In this document: piece by piece, positions 33,078-40,385 of the stretch
Numbering within the stretch: the first letter of the stretch is position 1
Layout of the letters: each line of letters starts with the position of its first letter
From: Lentzea xinjiangensis
GTDB taxonomy: Bacteria > Actinomycetota > Actinomycetes > Mycobacteriales > Pseudonocardiaceae
Assembly: GCF_900110955.1 (NCBI RefSeq)
Contig: NZ_FOFR01000019.1
Location: forward strand, 62,001-126,000
Length of the DNA: 64,000 bases
Direction of reading: 5' to 3'
Position numbers and translations under genes: made by a program
The notes under the pieces: model-generated
The model's database searches: none
Told to the model about the DNA's origin: nothing
The model's input: only the letters and a program-made list of their open reading frames with translations

Positions 33078-34088
33078 GTGAGCGCGTATGGACTGCACCG
33101 CGTCCTCGAGCCGGCGGGCGTGCTGCCCCAGCAGGCGTGGCGGCTGGACGCGGAACCCGTGCCCGCCGCCGACGAGGTGATCGTCGCGGTCGAGCGGCTC
33201 AACCTGGACGCGGCCTCGTTCCGGCAGCTGCGGGAGCAGCACGGCAGCGGCGACGCGGTCCGGCAGGCCGTGCTCGACATCGTCGGCGAGCGCGGCAAGA
33301 TGCAGAACCCGGTCACGGGCTCGGGCGGCATGCTCCTCGGCACGGTCCTGGAGGTCGGGCCGTCCTCGCCGCTCGGGCTCAGGGCGGGTGACCGGATCGC
33401 GACGCTGGTCAGCCTCACGCTGACGCCGCTGAGGATCAACGACGGGTTGCAGGACTGGTCCGGCGAGGACGAGCAGGCGCCGTGCCGGGGGACCGCGGTG
33501 CTGTTCGGGCGGTCGATCGCGGCCGTGCTGCCGGACGACCTGCCCGACGAGCTGGCGCTCTCCGTGCTCGACGTGTGCGGCGCACCGGCACTGACCGACC
33601 GTGTGGTGAGGAAGCACCCCGGTGGGTCGGTGCTGGTGCTCGGCGGTGGCGGCAAGTCCGGATCGCTTTCTCTCGCGGCGGCACGTCAGGCGGGTGCTTC
33701 GCGCCTCGTGGCGTTGGTGCCCACCGAACGTGAGGCTGCGCAGGTCCGTGCGGCGGGTCTGGCTGACGAGGTCGTGATCGCCGACGCGCGCAATCCCGTG
33801 GCTGTGGCCGAGGCGGTCGGCAAGCAGGTCGACGTCACGGTCGTGTGCGTGGACGTGCCGGGTTGCGAGCACGGCGCCATCCTCGCGACCGCGGACGGCG
33901 GGACCGTGATCTTCTTCTCCATGGCGACGTCGTTCAGCGCCGCGGCACTCGGCGCCGAAGGGCTGGCGGCCGACGTGGAGATGCTGGTCGGCAACGGCTA
34001 TGTGCCCGGTCACGCCCAGTTTGCATTGGACCTGGTCCGCACGCAGGCGGGTGTGCGCTCGCTGTTCGAGCAACGGCAGACTGCGTGA
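33078..34088 (+). CDS. kdd: L-erythro-3,5-diaminohexanoate dehydrogenase
   Basis: 336 residues from a GTG with GAAGG seven bases upstream; an earlier in-frame GTG (33033) lies inside the regulatory palindrome. The protein reads LHRVLEPAGVLPQQAWRLDA, RLNLDAASFRQLREQ, MQNPVTGSGGMLLGTVLEVG and a Rossmann motif SVLVLGGGGKSGSLSLAAAR. KMQNPVTGSGG is diagnostic for Kdd. It oxidises 3,5-diaminohexanoate to 3-keto-5-aminohexanoate with NAD(P), the step after lysine 5,6-aminomutase. It is the first gene of a plus-strand operon; the stop is 1 nt from the next GTG. Confidence 0.9.
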   Translation: MSAYGLHRVLEPAGVLPQQAWRLDAEPVPAADEVIVAVERLNLDAASFRQLREQHGSGDAVRQAVLDIVGERGKMQNPVTGSGGMLLGTVLEVGPSSPLGLRAGDRIATLVSLTLTPLRINDGLQDWSGEDEQAPCRGTAVLFGRSIAAVLPDDLPDELALSVLDVCGAPALTDRVVRKHPGGSVLVLGGGGKSGSLSLAAARQAGASRLVALVPTEREAAQVRAAGLADEVVIADARNPVAVAEAVGKQVDVTVVCVDVPGCEHGAILATADGGTVIFFSMATSFSAAALGAEGLAADVEMLVGNGYVPGHAQFALDLVRTQAGVRSLFEQRQTA

Positions 34089-34089
34089 C

Positions 34090-35628
34090 GTGAGTACGCA
34101 ACTTTTGGTCGGCGGTCGCATCTACGCACCGGAGGCGACGGCGATGGCCGTCACGGACGGTGTCGTCGTGTGGATCGGACAGGACTCGGTCGGCCGTGCG
34201 CTGCACCCCGGCGCCGAGGTCATCGAGCTCGACGGCGCCTTCGTCGCACCGGCGTTCGTCGACGCCCACGTGCACGCGACGTCGGCGGGCCTGCTGCTGA
34301 CCGGCCTCGACCTGACCCGCACGTCCTCGGTGGAATCGGTGCTCGACCGGATCCGCGCCGCCCCCGGCCCGCTCGTGTGGGGGCACGGCTGGGACGAGAC
34401 GCGCTGGCCGGAGAACCGGCCGCCGACGCGCGCGGAGATCGACGAGGCCGCCCAGGGCAAGACGGTGTACCTGTCGCGCATCGACGTGCACTCGGCCCTC
34501 GTCTCGTCGAACCTGATCACCGACGAGGCCCGCGACGCCGACGGGTACTCGGCCGACGGTCCTCTCTCGCGGGCAGCCCACCACCACGTGCGCGGCACCG
34601 CGAAAGCAGCCATCACGCCTGAGCAGCGCAAGGCCGCGCAACTGGCGTTCCTGCGCCACGCCGCGTCGATGGGCATCGCGTCGGTGCACGAGTGCGCCGG
34701 TCCGGACATCTCCGGCGAGGACGACCTGCGGGACCTGCTCCAGCTCGGCGAGGGCCCCGAGGTCGTCGCGTACTGGGGCGCCCACGACCTGCCCGGGGTT
34801 CCCGTGCGGGGCCTGGCTGGTGACCACTTCGTCGACGGAGCGATCGGCTCCCGCACGGCCGCGCTGGTCGAGCCCTACGCCGACGCGGACACGTCCGGCG
34901 CGCTCTACCTGGACGGCCCGCAGATCGCCGACCACCTGGTCAGGTGCACGGGACTGGGGGTGCAGGCCGGGTTCCACGTCATCGGCGACGCGGGCATGGC
35001 CGCGGTCGTCGAGGGCTTCGAGATCGCCGAGAAGATCCTCGGCGCGCCGGCGCTGGCGAGCGCGCGCCACCGCCTGGAGCACGTGGAGATGGTCTCGGCC
35101 GACCAGGCGGCCAAGCTCGCCGCGTGGGGCGTCATCGCCTCCGTCCAGCCCCTCTTCGACGCCGAGTGGGGCGGCCCCACCGGCATGTACGTCCAGCGCC
35201 TCGGATCCGAGCGCGGAGTGGGGCTCAACCCCTTCTCCCGCCTGGCCGCGGCCGGCGTGATGCTCGCGTTCGGCTCGGACACCCCGGTGACCGCGATCGA
35301 CCCGTGGGCCGCCGTCAAGGCAGCCGTGCACCACCGCACCGAAGGCCACGGCATCTCACCGCGGGCCGCTTTCACCGCGCACACCCGCGGCGGCTGGCGC
35401 GCGGCGGGCGTGGACGACGGGCTGACCGGCACGTTGCAGCCCGGCGCGCCCGCGACCTACGCGGTGTGGGAGACCGGCGACCTCGTGGTGGCCGCGAGCG
35501 ACTCGCGGGTGCAGCGCTGGTCCACGGACCCGCGGTCCGGGGTGCCCGGGCTGCCCGACCTCACCGGTCCCGCGCCGGTCTGCGTGCGCACCGTCCTGAA
35601 CGGCCGGACGATCTACGAGAGGAAGTGA
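34090..35628 (+). CDS. YtcJ-like amidohydrolase inside the kam operon
   Basis: 512 residues from a GTG directly after kdd. Amidohydrolase/YtcJ features: GAFVAPAFVDAHVHATSAGL (metal-binding H-x-H), WGHGWDETRWPENRPPTRAE, FHVIGDAGMAAVVEGF (metal His), HRLEHVEMVSADQAAKL and LAFGSDTPVTAIDPWAAV (catalytic Asp). It hydrolyses an amide, lactam or formyl bond of an unknown substrate. Position between kdd and kamD, without gaps, implies a role in the same pathway, for example releasing an acylated or lactam form of lysine or beta-lysine, or removing a side product. It is not part of the known fermentative gene set. Confidence 0.8.
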   Translation: MSTQLLVGGRIYAPEATAMAVTDGVVVWIGQDSVGRALHPGAEVIELDGAFVAPAFVDAHVHATSAGLLLTGLDLTRTSSVESVLDRIRAAPGPLVWGHGWDETRWPENRPPTRAEIDEAAQGKTVYLSRIDVHSALVSSNLITDEARDADGYSADGPLSRAAHHHVRGTAKAAITPEQRKAAQLAFLRHAASMGIASVHECAGPDISGEDDLRDLLQLGEGPEVVAYWGAHDLPGVPVRGLAGDHFVDGAIGSRTAALVEPYADADTSGALYLDGPQIADHLVRCTGLGVQAGFHVIGDAGMAAVVEGFEIAEKILGAPALASARHRLEHVEMVSADQAAKLAAWGVIASVQPLFDAEWGGPTGMYVQRLGSERGVGLNPFSRLAAAGVMLAFGSDTPVTAIDPWAAVKAAVHHRTEGHGISPRAAFTAHTRGGWRAAGVDDGLTGTLQPGAPATYAVWETGDLVVAASDSRVQRWSTDPRSGVPGLPDLTGPAPVCVRTVLNGRTIYERK

Positions 35629-35632
35629 CTTC

Positions 35633-37201
35633 ATGGCGTTGCTCGGCCTCGACCCGAAGGTGGTCGCCACCGCGCGCGAGCTCGCGGCGCGGGCGGCCGA
35701 ACCGGTGGTGTCCATCGCGAAGGCGCACACCACCGTCGCCGTCGAGCGCGCCACACTCCGCCTGGCCGGCATCACCGGCGCGGACTCCACGCACCGCGCC
35801 GGTGACGTGCCCTGGGTCAACCGCGTGATCGACGCGGTCCGCGAGCAGTGCGGGCTGGAGCACGGCGTGGTGCTCCCGGCGTTCCACGCGCTCCGCCGGC
35901 ACGACCTCGGCAGCCTCACCGAGCTCGCGGAGGCCACCGCGGCGGGCCAGGTCCGGTTCACGATCCCCACCGGCAAGGAGCTGACCGCGGCGAAGAAGGC
36001 AGCCACCGGTGCTGTCGCCAAGGGGATCAGGACGATCGACCGCAACCGGGTCCAGCGGGACAAGCTCGTCGCGAAGCTCGGCGACCCCGCGCAGCGCCCG
36101 TGGATCTACCTGATCGTCGCGACCGGCGACATCGACGAGGACGTGGTCCAGGCCCAGAACGCGGCGCGCGCGGGCGCCGACGTCATCGCCGTCATCCGCT
36201 CGACCGGGCAGTCGCTGCTCGACTACGTGCCGGAAGGCGCGACGCACCACGGTTTCGCGGGCACGTACGCCACGCAGGAGAACTTCCGGATCATGCGGGC
36301 GGCGCTCGACGACGTGTCGAAGGAGGTCGGCCGGTACGTGCGGCTGACCAACTACGCGTCCGGCCTGTGCATGCCCGAGATCGCCGTGCTCGCGGGCCTG
36401 CAACGGCTCGACATGATGCTGAACGACTCGATGTACGGCATCCTGTTCCGCGACATCAACCCGATCCGCACGTTCGTCGACCAGCGCTTCAGCCGGCAGG
36501 TCCACGCCCGCGCCGGGATCATCATCAACACCGGCGAGGACAACTACCTCACCACCGCGGACGCCGTCGACGCCGCGCACACCGTCACGGTCTCCCAGCT
36601 CCTCAACGAGCACTTCGCCCACGAGGCGGGACTGCCCGACCACCTGCTGGGCCTGGGGCACGCCTTCGAGATCAACCCGAAGGTGCCCGACTCGTTCCGC
36701 CTCGAGCTCGCGCACGCGCTGCTGGCCCGCGAGCTCTTCCCGGACGCGCCGCTCAAGTGGATGCCGCCGACCAAGCACATGACCGGCGACGTCTTCCAGG
36801 GCTACCTGCTGGACGGCTTCTTCAACCTCGCGGGTGTCCTCACCGGACAGTCCATTCTGCTCGTCGGCATGATGACCGAGGCCGTCGTGACGCCGTTCCT
36901 GTCCGACCGCGACCTCGCCCTGCGCAACGTCCGGTACGTGCTCGACGCGGCGGGCAGCCTCGCGGAGGACTTCCGCCCCGCACCGGACGGGCTCATCGTC
37001 AAGCGCGCGCACCAGGTGCTCGGCGAGGCCGTCGACCTGTTGGAGCGCATCGTCGCCGACGGCCTGCTCAACGCGATCGCGGACGGCACGTTCGGCCTGA
37101 TGAAGCGCCCCGCCGACCAGGGCAGGGGCGCGGACGGCGTCGTCGAGAAGGCCGAGGCGTACTTCAACCCCGCGAGCGAGATGCTGGAGGCCGGAGCATG
37201 A
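35633..37201 (+). CDS. kamD: lysine 5,6-aminomutase alpha subunit
   Basis: 522 residues with GAGAGGAAGTG upstream of the ATG. Diagnostic blocks: GITGADSTHRAGDVPWVN, GADVIAVIRSTGQSLLDYVP EGATHHGF, GTYATQENFRIMRAAL, RLTNYASGLCMPEIAVLAGL and INTGEDNYLTTADAVDAAHT. KamD is the large TIM-barrel subunit that, with KamE, binds adenosylcobalamin and PLP and moves the terminal amino group of D-lysine or L-beta-lysine. Length matches known KamD (about 516). Overlaps kamE by ATGA. Confidence 0.93.
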   Translation: MALLGLDPKVVATARELAARAAEPVVSIAKAHTTVAVERATLRLAGITGADSTHRAGDVPWVNRVIDAVREQCGLEHGVVLPAFHALRRHDLGSLTELAEATAAGQVRFTIPTGKELTAAKKAATGAVAKGIRTIDRNRVQRDKLVAKLGDPAQRPWIYLIVATGDIDEDVVQAQNAARAGADVIAVIRSTGQSLLDYVPEGATHHGFAGTYATQENFRIMRAALDDVSKEVGRYVRLTNYASGLCMPEIAVLAGLQRLDMMLNDSMYGILFRDINPIRTFVDQRFSRQVHARAGIIINTGEDNYLTTADAVDAAHTVTVSQLLNEHFAHEAGLPDHLLGLGHAFEINPKVPDSFRLELAHALLARELFPDAPLKWMPPTKHMTGDVFQGYLLDGFFNLAGVLTGQSILLVGMMTEAVVTPFLSDRDLALRNVRYVLDAAGSLAEDFRPAPDGLIVKRAHQVLGEAVDLLERIVADGLLNAIADGTFGLMKRPADQGRGADGVVEKAEAYFNPASEMLEAGA

Positions 37202-37941
37202 GCAGGTACGTGAGGCCGTACGGCGACACGACCGGGGACGGCATGGTCCAGACCTCGTTCACGCTGCCGGTTCCCTTCGGTCCCAGGGCGGACGGCGCGG
37301 CGCAGCAGCTCGCGAACAAGATGGGCATGGACCCCGCGATGGTGGTCCACTCGCACCCCATCGGCGACGACTTCACGTTCTTCGTCGTCTACGGCTCGGT
37401 CAAGCACCTCGTGGACATGGACGAGGTCCGGGTCGTCGAGCGCGAGTACCCGTTGCTCAGCCCGGCCGAGGTCAACACGACGGTGAAGAAGGTGTTGCGG
37501 CGCAAGCTCGTCGTCGTCGGCGGCTGCATCGGCACGGACGCGCACACCGTCGGGATCGACGCGATCCTCAACATCAAGGGCTTCGCGGGCGAGAAGGGCC
37601 TGGAGTACTACCGAGAGCTGAAGGTCGTGAACCTCGGCGCGCAGGTCTCCGTGCCGGAGCTGGTCAGGCGGGCGCGTGCCGAGAAGGCCGACGCCGTGCT
37701 GGTCTCCCAGGTGGTGACCCAGCGGGACGCGCACATCCTGAACACCCAGGAGATGTCCGCGGCGTTCCGCGAGGCGATGGGGGACAGGCGCCCGCTGCTG
37801 GTCGCCGGCGGTCCGCGGTTCGACCCGCTGATGGCGGGCGAGCTGGGGGTTGACCGGGTCTTCTCCCGGGGTACCACGCCGGGCGAGGTCGCGAGCTACC
37901 TGGTGCACGCGATGCAGGAGAAAAAGGGGGTGGCCGCGTGA
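37198..37941 (+). CDS. kamE: lysine 5,6-aminomutase beta subunit (B12- and PLP-binding)
   Basis: 247 residues, ATGA overlap with kamD. The cobalamin motif D-x-H-x-x-G is present as GTDAHTVG (His116 is the lower Co ligand), and the PLP lysine lies eleven residues later (Lys127 in ILNIKGFAGEKG), the same spacing as in the clostridial enzyme. LVVVGGCIGTDAHTVGIDAI and GLEYYRELKVVNLGAQVSVP are typical. It forms the mobile Rossmann subunit of the aminomutase. Overlaps the kal GTG by 4 bp. Confidence 0.93.
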   Translation: MSRYVRPYGDTTGDGMVQTSFTLPVPFGPRADGAAQQLANKMGMDPAMVVHSHPIGDDFTFFVVYGSVKHLVDMDEVRVVEREYPLLSPAEVNTTVKKVLRRKLVVVGGCIGTDAHTVGIDAILNIKGFAGEKGLEYYRELKVVNLGAQVSVPELVRRARAEKADAVLVSQVVTQRDAHILNTQEMSAAFREAMGDRRPLLVAGGPRFDPLMAGELGVDRVFSRGTTPGEVASYLVHAMQEKKGVAA

Positions 37942-38336
37942 GCGGGGCTTTGGTCGAGGGTTTTCAGGTGACGCACCGCCGTTATGTGCCGCACTCGCAC
38001 GCGCACTACGGCGGAAACCTGGTCGACGGTGCCTACGGGCTCGGCATGTTCGGCGACGTCGCCACCGAGCTGCTGATCCACACGGACTCCGACGAGGGGT
38101 TGTTCGCCGGGTACAGCTCCGTGGAGTTCGTGGCGCCGATCCAGGCCGGTGACGTCATCGAGGCCACGGCGACGTTGGCGCGCATCGGAAAGCGCTCCCG
38201 GGAGATCGAGTTCGAGGCGCGCGTGGTGTGCCGCTCGGCGCCCGAGCGGGGGCCTTCCGCGGCGGACGTGCTGGATCAGCCGATTGTCGTAACCCGCGCC
38301 CGCGGAACGGTGGTGGCGCCGAAAGCCGCCGAATAG
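37938..38336 (+). CDS. kal: 3-aminobutyryl-CoA ammonia-lyase
   Basis: 132 residues from a GTG overlapping the kamE stop. A single hot-dog domain with HRRYVPHSHAHYGGNLVDGA, YGLGMFGDVATELLIHTDSD EGLFAGYSSVEFVAPIQAGD and IEFEARVVCR. This is the Kal pattern (AHYGGNLVDGA). It deaminates L-3-aminobutyryl-CoA to crotonyl-CoA, the last dedicated step of lysine fermentation. The preceding cleavage enzyme (Kce) is not in the window. Confidence 0.9.
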   Translation: MSGALVEGFQVTHRRYVPHSHAHYGGNLVDGAYGLGMFGDVATELLIHTDSDEGLFAGYSSVEFVAPIQAGDVIEATATLARIGKRSREIEFEARVVCRSAPERGPSAADVLDQPIVVTRARGTVVAPKAAE

Positions 38337-38439
38337 CAAGGAGTTCCGCGCGGGCCCGCACGCGTTCGTTGCGACGGCGAGGAACTCGGCCCCAATCTCC
38401 GCTGATTCGACCGCAACCTCGGCCGCCCTGGTCCGTTGG

Positions 38440-38457
38440 TCACTGCAGAGGCAGTGA
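38440..38457. promoter_or_regulatory. TCACTGC-N4-GCAGTGA operator upstream of gntR
   Basis: A perfect 7-4-7 inverted repeat centred 33 nt upstream of the gntR GTG. YtrA-type GntR proteins bind such palindromes, and autoregulation is the simplest reading. Confidence 0.55.
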
Positions 38458-38481
38458 TATGCCGGGGAGGACGGGGAAGCA

Positions 38482-38832
38482 GTGAAGATCGACCACCAGG
38501 GTGAGACACCTCCGTACGAGCAGGTGCGGGTGCACTACGCGCACGCCATCTCGAACCGAGAACTGCCGGTGGGCGCCAAACTGCCGACAGTGCGCGCTTT
38601 GGCGAAGGATCTGGGGCTCGCGGTCAACACGGTGGCCCGCGCCTACCGCGAGCTGGAGGAAGCCGGGCTCGTCGAGACGCGGGGCCGCGCGGGCACCGTG
38701 GTGAGCGCGAACGGTGACAGCAACCGTGAGCGCGTCCGTGCGGCGGCGGCCCAGTACGCGGCCATGGCCGCGGAGCTGGGTCTGTCGTCGCAGGAGGCGC
38801 TGGAGATCGTGCGGGCCGCGCTGCGGCCCTGA
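38482..38832 (+). CDS. GntR-family (YtrA subfamily) regulator
   Basis: 116 residues from a GTG. The winged HTH is standard: PPYEQVRVHYAHAISNRELP, GAKLPTVRALAKDLGLAVNT and VARAYRELEEAGLVETRGRA. The C-terminal part is only about 40 residues, one or two helices, which defines the YtrA subfamily. A perfect inverted repeat precedes the gene. It lies between the kam operon and the acyl-CoA operon and could control either. YtrA genes often sit beside ABC transporters, but none is here. Confidence 0.85.
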   Translation: MKIDHQGETPPYEQVRVHYAHAISNRELPVGAKLPTVRALAKDLGLAVNTVARAYRELEEAGLVETRGRAGTVVSANGDSNRERVRAAAAQYAAMAAELGLSSQEALEIVRAALRP

Positions 38833-39221
38833 CCGGCGTCGTCGCACGGGCGCATCGCGGCACCGCCGCGCCGCGATCCGGCCCTGCACGCGCACGCGGT
38901 GTCTCCGCCGCGCTGGTACCAGGCCAGCGAGAACGAGCCAGGTCAGCGAGAACGAGCTGGTCCACCTGATCGGGGTGCTCGGGCCCGTCCGCGGCGTGGA
39001 CCGGCCCTTGCCCGCGGTTCCCGAGCACGCCGTGAACGAGCGGACGCGCTTGTCAACCCACCGATCGGCGATCTGTGGACAACCCTGCGTGTGCCTGTCT
39101 TCGCGCAGGCCTTGAGCGGCCTGTTCATCACCCGTTCGCGACCTTCCGAAACGTCCCGCCGCAGTTAGGCTCCCCGGTGGATCAGGAATAACTGACTCGT
39201 CAGTCAAACTAGGGGTGCGAG
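38833..39221. other. intergenic region with a TetR-type palindrome
   Basis: No gene in 389 bp. ACTGAC-TC-GTCAGT (39191-39204), 18 nt upstream of the acyl-CoA dehydrogenase start and near its promoter, is a perfect 6-2-6 palindrome typical of TetR-family operators of fatty-acid catabolism. A GGAACC..GGTTCC-like spacing repeat of GAGAACGAGC also occurs twice near 38930-38955. Confidence 0.5.
39191..39204. promoter_or_regulatory. palindromic TetR-like operator
   Basis: ACTGACTCGTCAGT, a perfect 14-bp palindrome just upstream of the acyl-CoA dehydrogenase gene. No TetR gene is in the window. Confidence 0.5.
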
Positions 39222-40385
39222 ATGGGGCGGACCGTCCGCGACGGCCTGCGGCTCACTGCCGAACAGCAGCAGTTCGTCGAGCTCGCCAGGGACTTCGCCG
39301 CGAGGGAGATCCGCCCGCGGGCGCGTGCCGTCGACGAGGCCGACACGGAGTCACCGCTCGACGTCTGGGAGAAGGCGGCGGAGCTCGGGCTGACGAGCTT
39401 CATGATCCCCGAGAAGTTCGGCGGCGGTGGCGTCGGCGACCTGCTCACCCAGGTGCTCATCCAGCAGGAGCTCTGCCACGGCGACATCGGCATCGGCAAC
39501 CTGATCACCTCCAACGGCTTCTTCAGCGCGCCGATCGAGCACCTCGGCACGCCGGAGCAGCAGGAGCGGTTCCTCGGCCCGCTCGCGACCGGGAGCCCGC
39601 TCACCGCCGTCGCCGTCACCGAACCCGGCAGCGGGTCGGACGCCGCGAGCATCCGGACCTCGGCCAGGCGCGCGGGGGACGAGTACGTGCTGAACGGCCG
39701 GAAGACCTGGATCTCCAACGCCCCCTACGCCGAGCACTTCGTCATCTTCGCCACCACGGACCCGGCCAAGCGCGCCAAGGGGGTGACGGCGTTCGTCGTG
39801 CCGCGCGACAGCCCGGGACTCGCGGTGGGGCCACCGTTCCCGAAGATGGGGCAGCGCGCGATCGTGAACGCCGAGGTGTTCCTCGACGACGTGCGCGTGC
39901 CCGCGGAGAACCGGCTCGGCGAGGAGGGGCAGGGGTTCGCCGGGCTCATGCGGACCTTCGACGCCTCGCGCATCCTCATCGGCGCGGCCACGACCGGGCT
40001 CGCCCGCGCGGCGCTCGACTTCGCGAACGAGTACGCCCGCGAGCGGACGCAGTTCGGGGTGCCGATCATCCAGCACCAGGCCGTGGCGTTCCGGCTCGCG
40101 GACATGGCCACTCGCGTGGACACCTCGCACCTGCTCACCGTGCGTGCGGCGACGTTGTACGACGGAGGGCACCCGGTGACGCAGGAGTCGGCGATGGCGA
40201 AGCTCGTCGGCTCGGAGAACGCGATGTGGTGCACGCACGCGGCGGTGCAGACGTTGGGCGGCTACGGGTACTCCCGCGAGTACCCCGTCGAGCGCTGGAT
40301 GCGCGACGCCAAGCTCGAGGAGATCGAGGAAGGCACCTCGGACATCCAGCGCCTCGTCATCTCGCGCGGCCTCGGTGCGAGATGA
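39222..40385 (+). CDS. acyl-CoA dehydrogenase
   Basis: 387 residues; the spacing of AGGGG before the ATG is good. ACAD motifs: LTAVAVTEPGSGSDAASIRT, GRKTWISNAPYAEHFVIFAT, FAGLMRTFDASRILIGAATTG, QFGVPIIQHQAVAFRLADMA and the C-terminal EEIEEGTSDIQRLVISR, which holds the region of the catalytic Glu. It oxidises a short or branched acyl-CoA with FAD. The stop overlaps the ATG of the acyl-CoA synthetase gene (ATGA), so this is a coupled operon. Confidence 0.9.
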   Translation: MGRTVRDGLRLTAEQQQFVELARDFAAREIRPRARAVDEADTESPLDVWEKAAELGLTSFMIPEKFGGGGVGDLLTQVLIQQELCHGDIGIGNLITSNGFFSAPIEHLGTPEQQERFLGPLATGSPLTAVAVTEPGSGSDAASIRTSARRAGDEYVLNGRKTWISNAPYAEHFVIFATTDPAKRAKGVTAFVVPRDSPGLAVGPPFPKMGQRAIVNAEVFLDDVRVPAENRLGEEGQGFAGLMRTFDASRILIGAATTGLARAALDFANEYARERTQFGVPIIQHQAVAFRLADMATRVDTSHLLTVRAATLYDGGHPVTQESAMAKLVGSENAMWCTHAAVQTLGGYGYSREYPVERWMRDAKLEEIEEGTSDIQRLVISRGLGAR

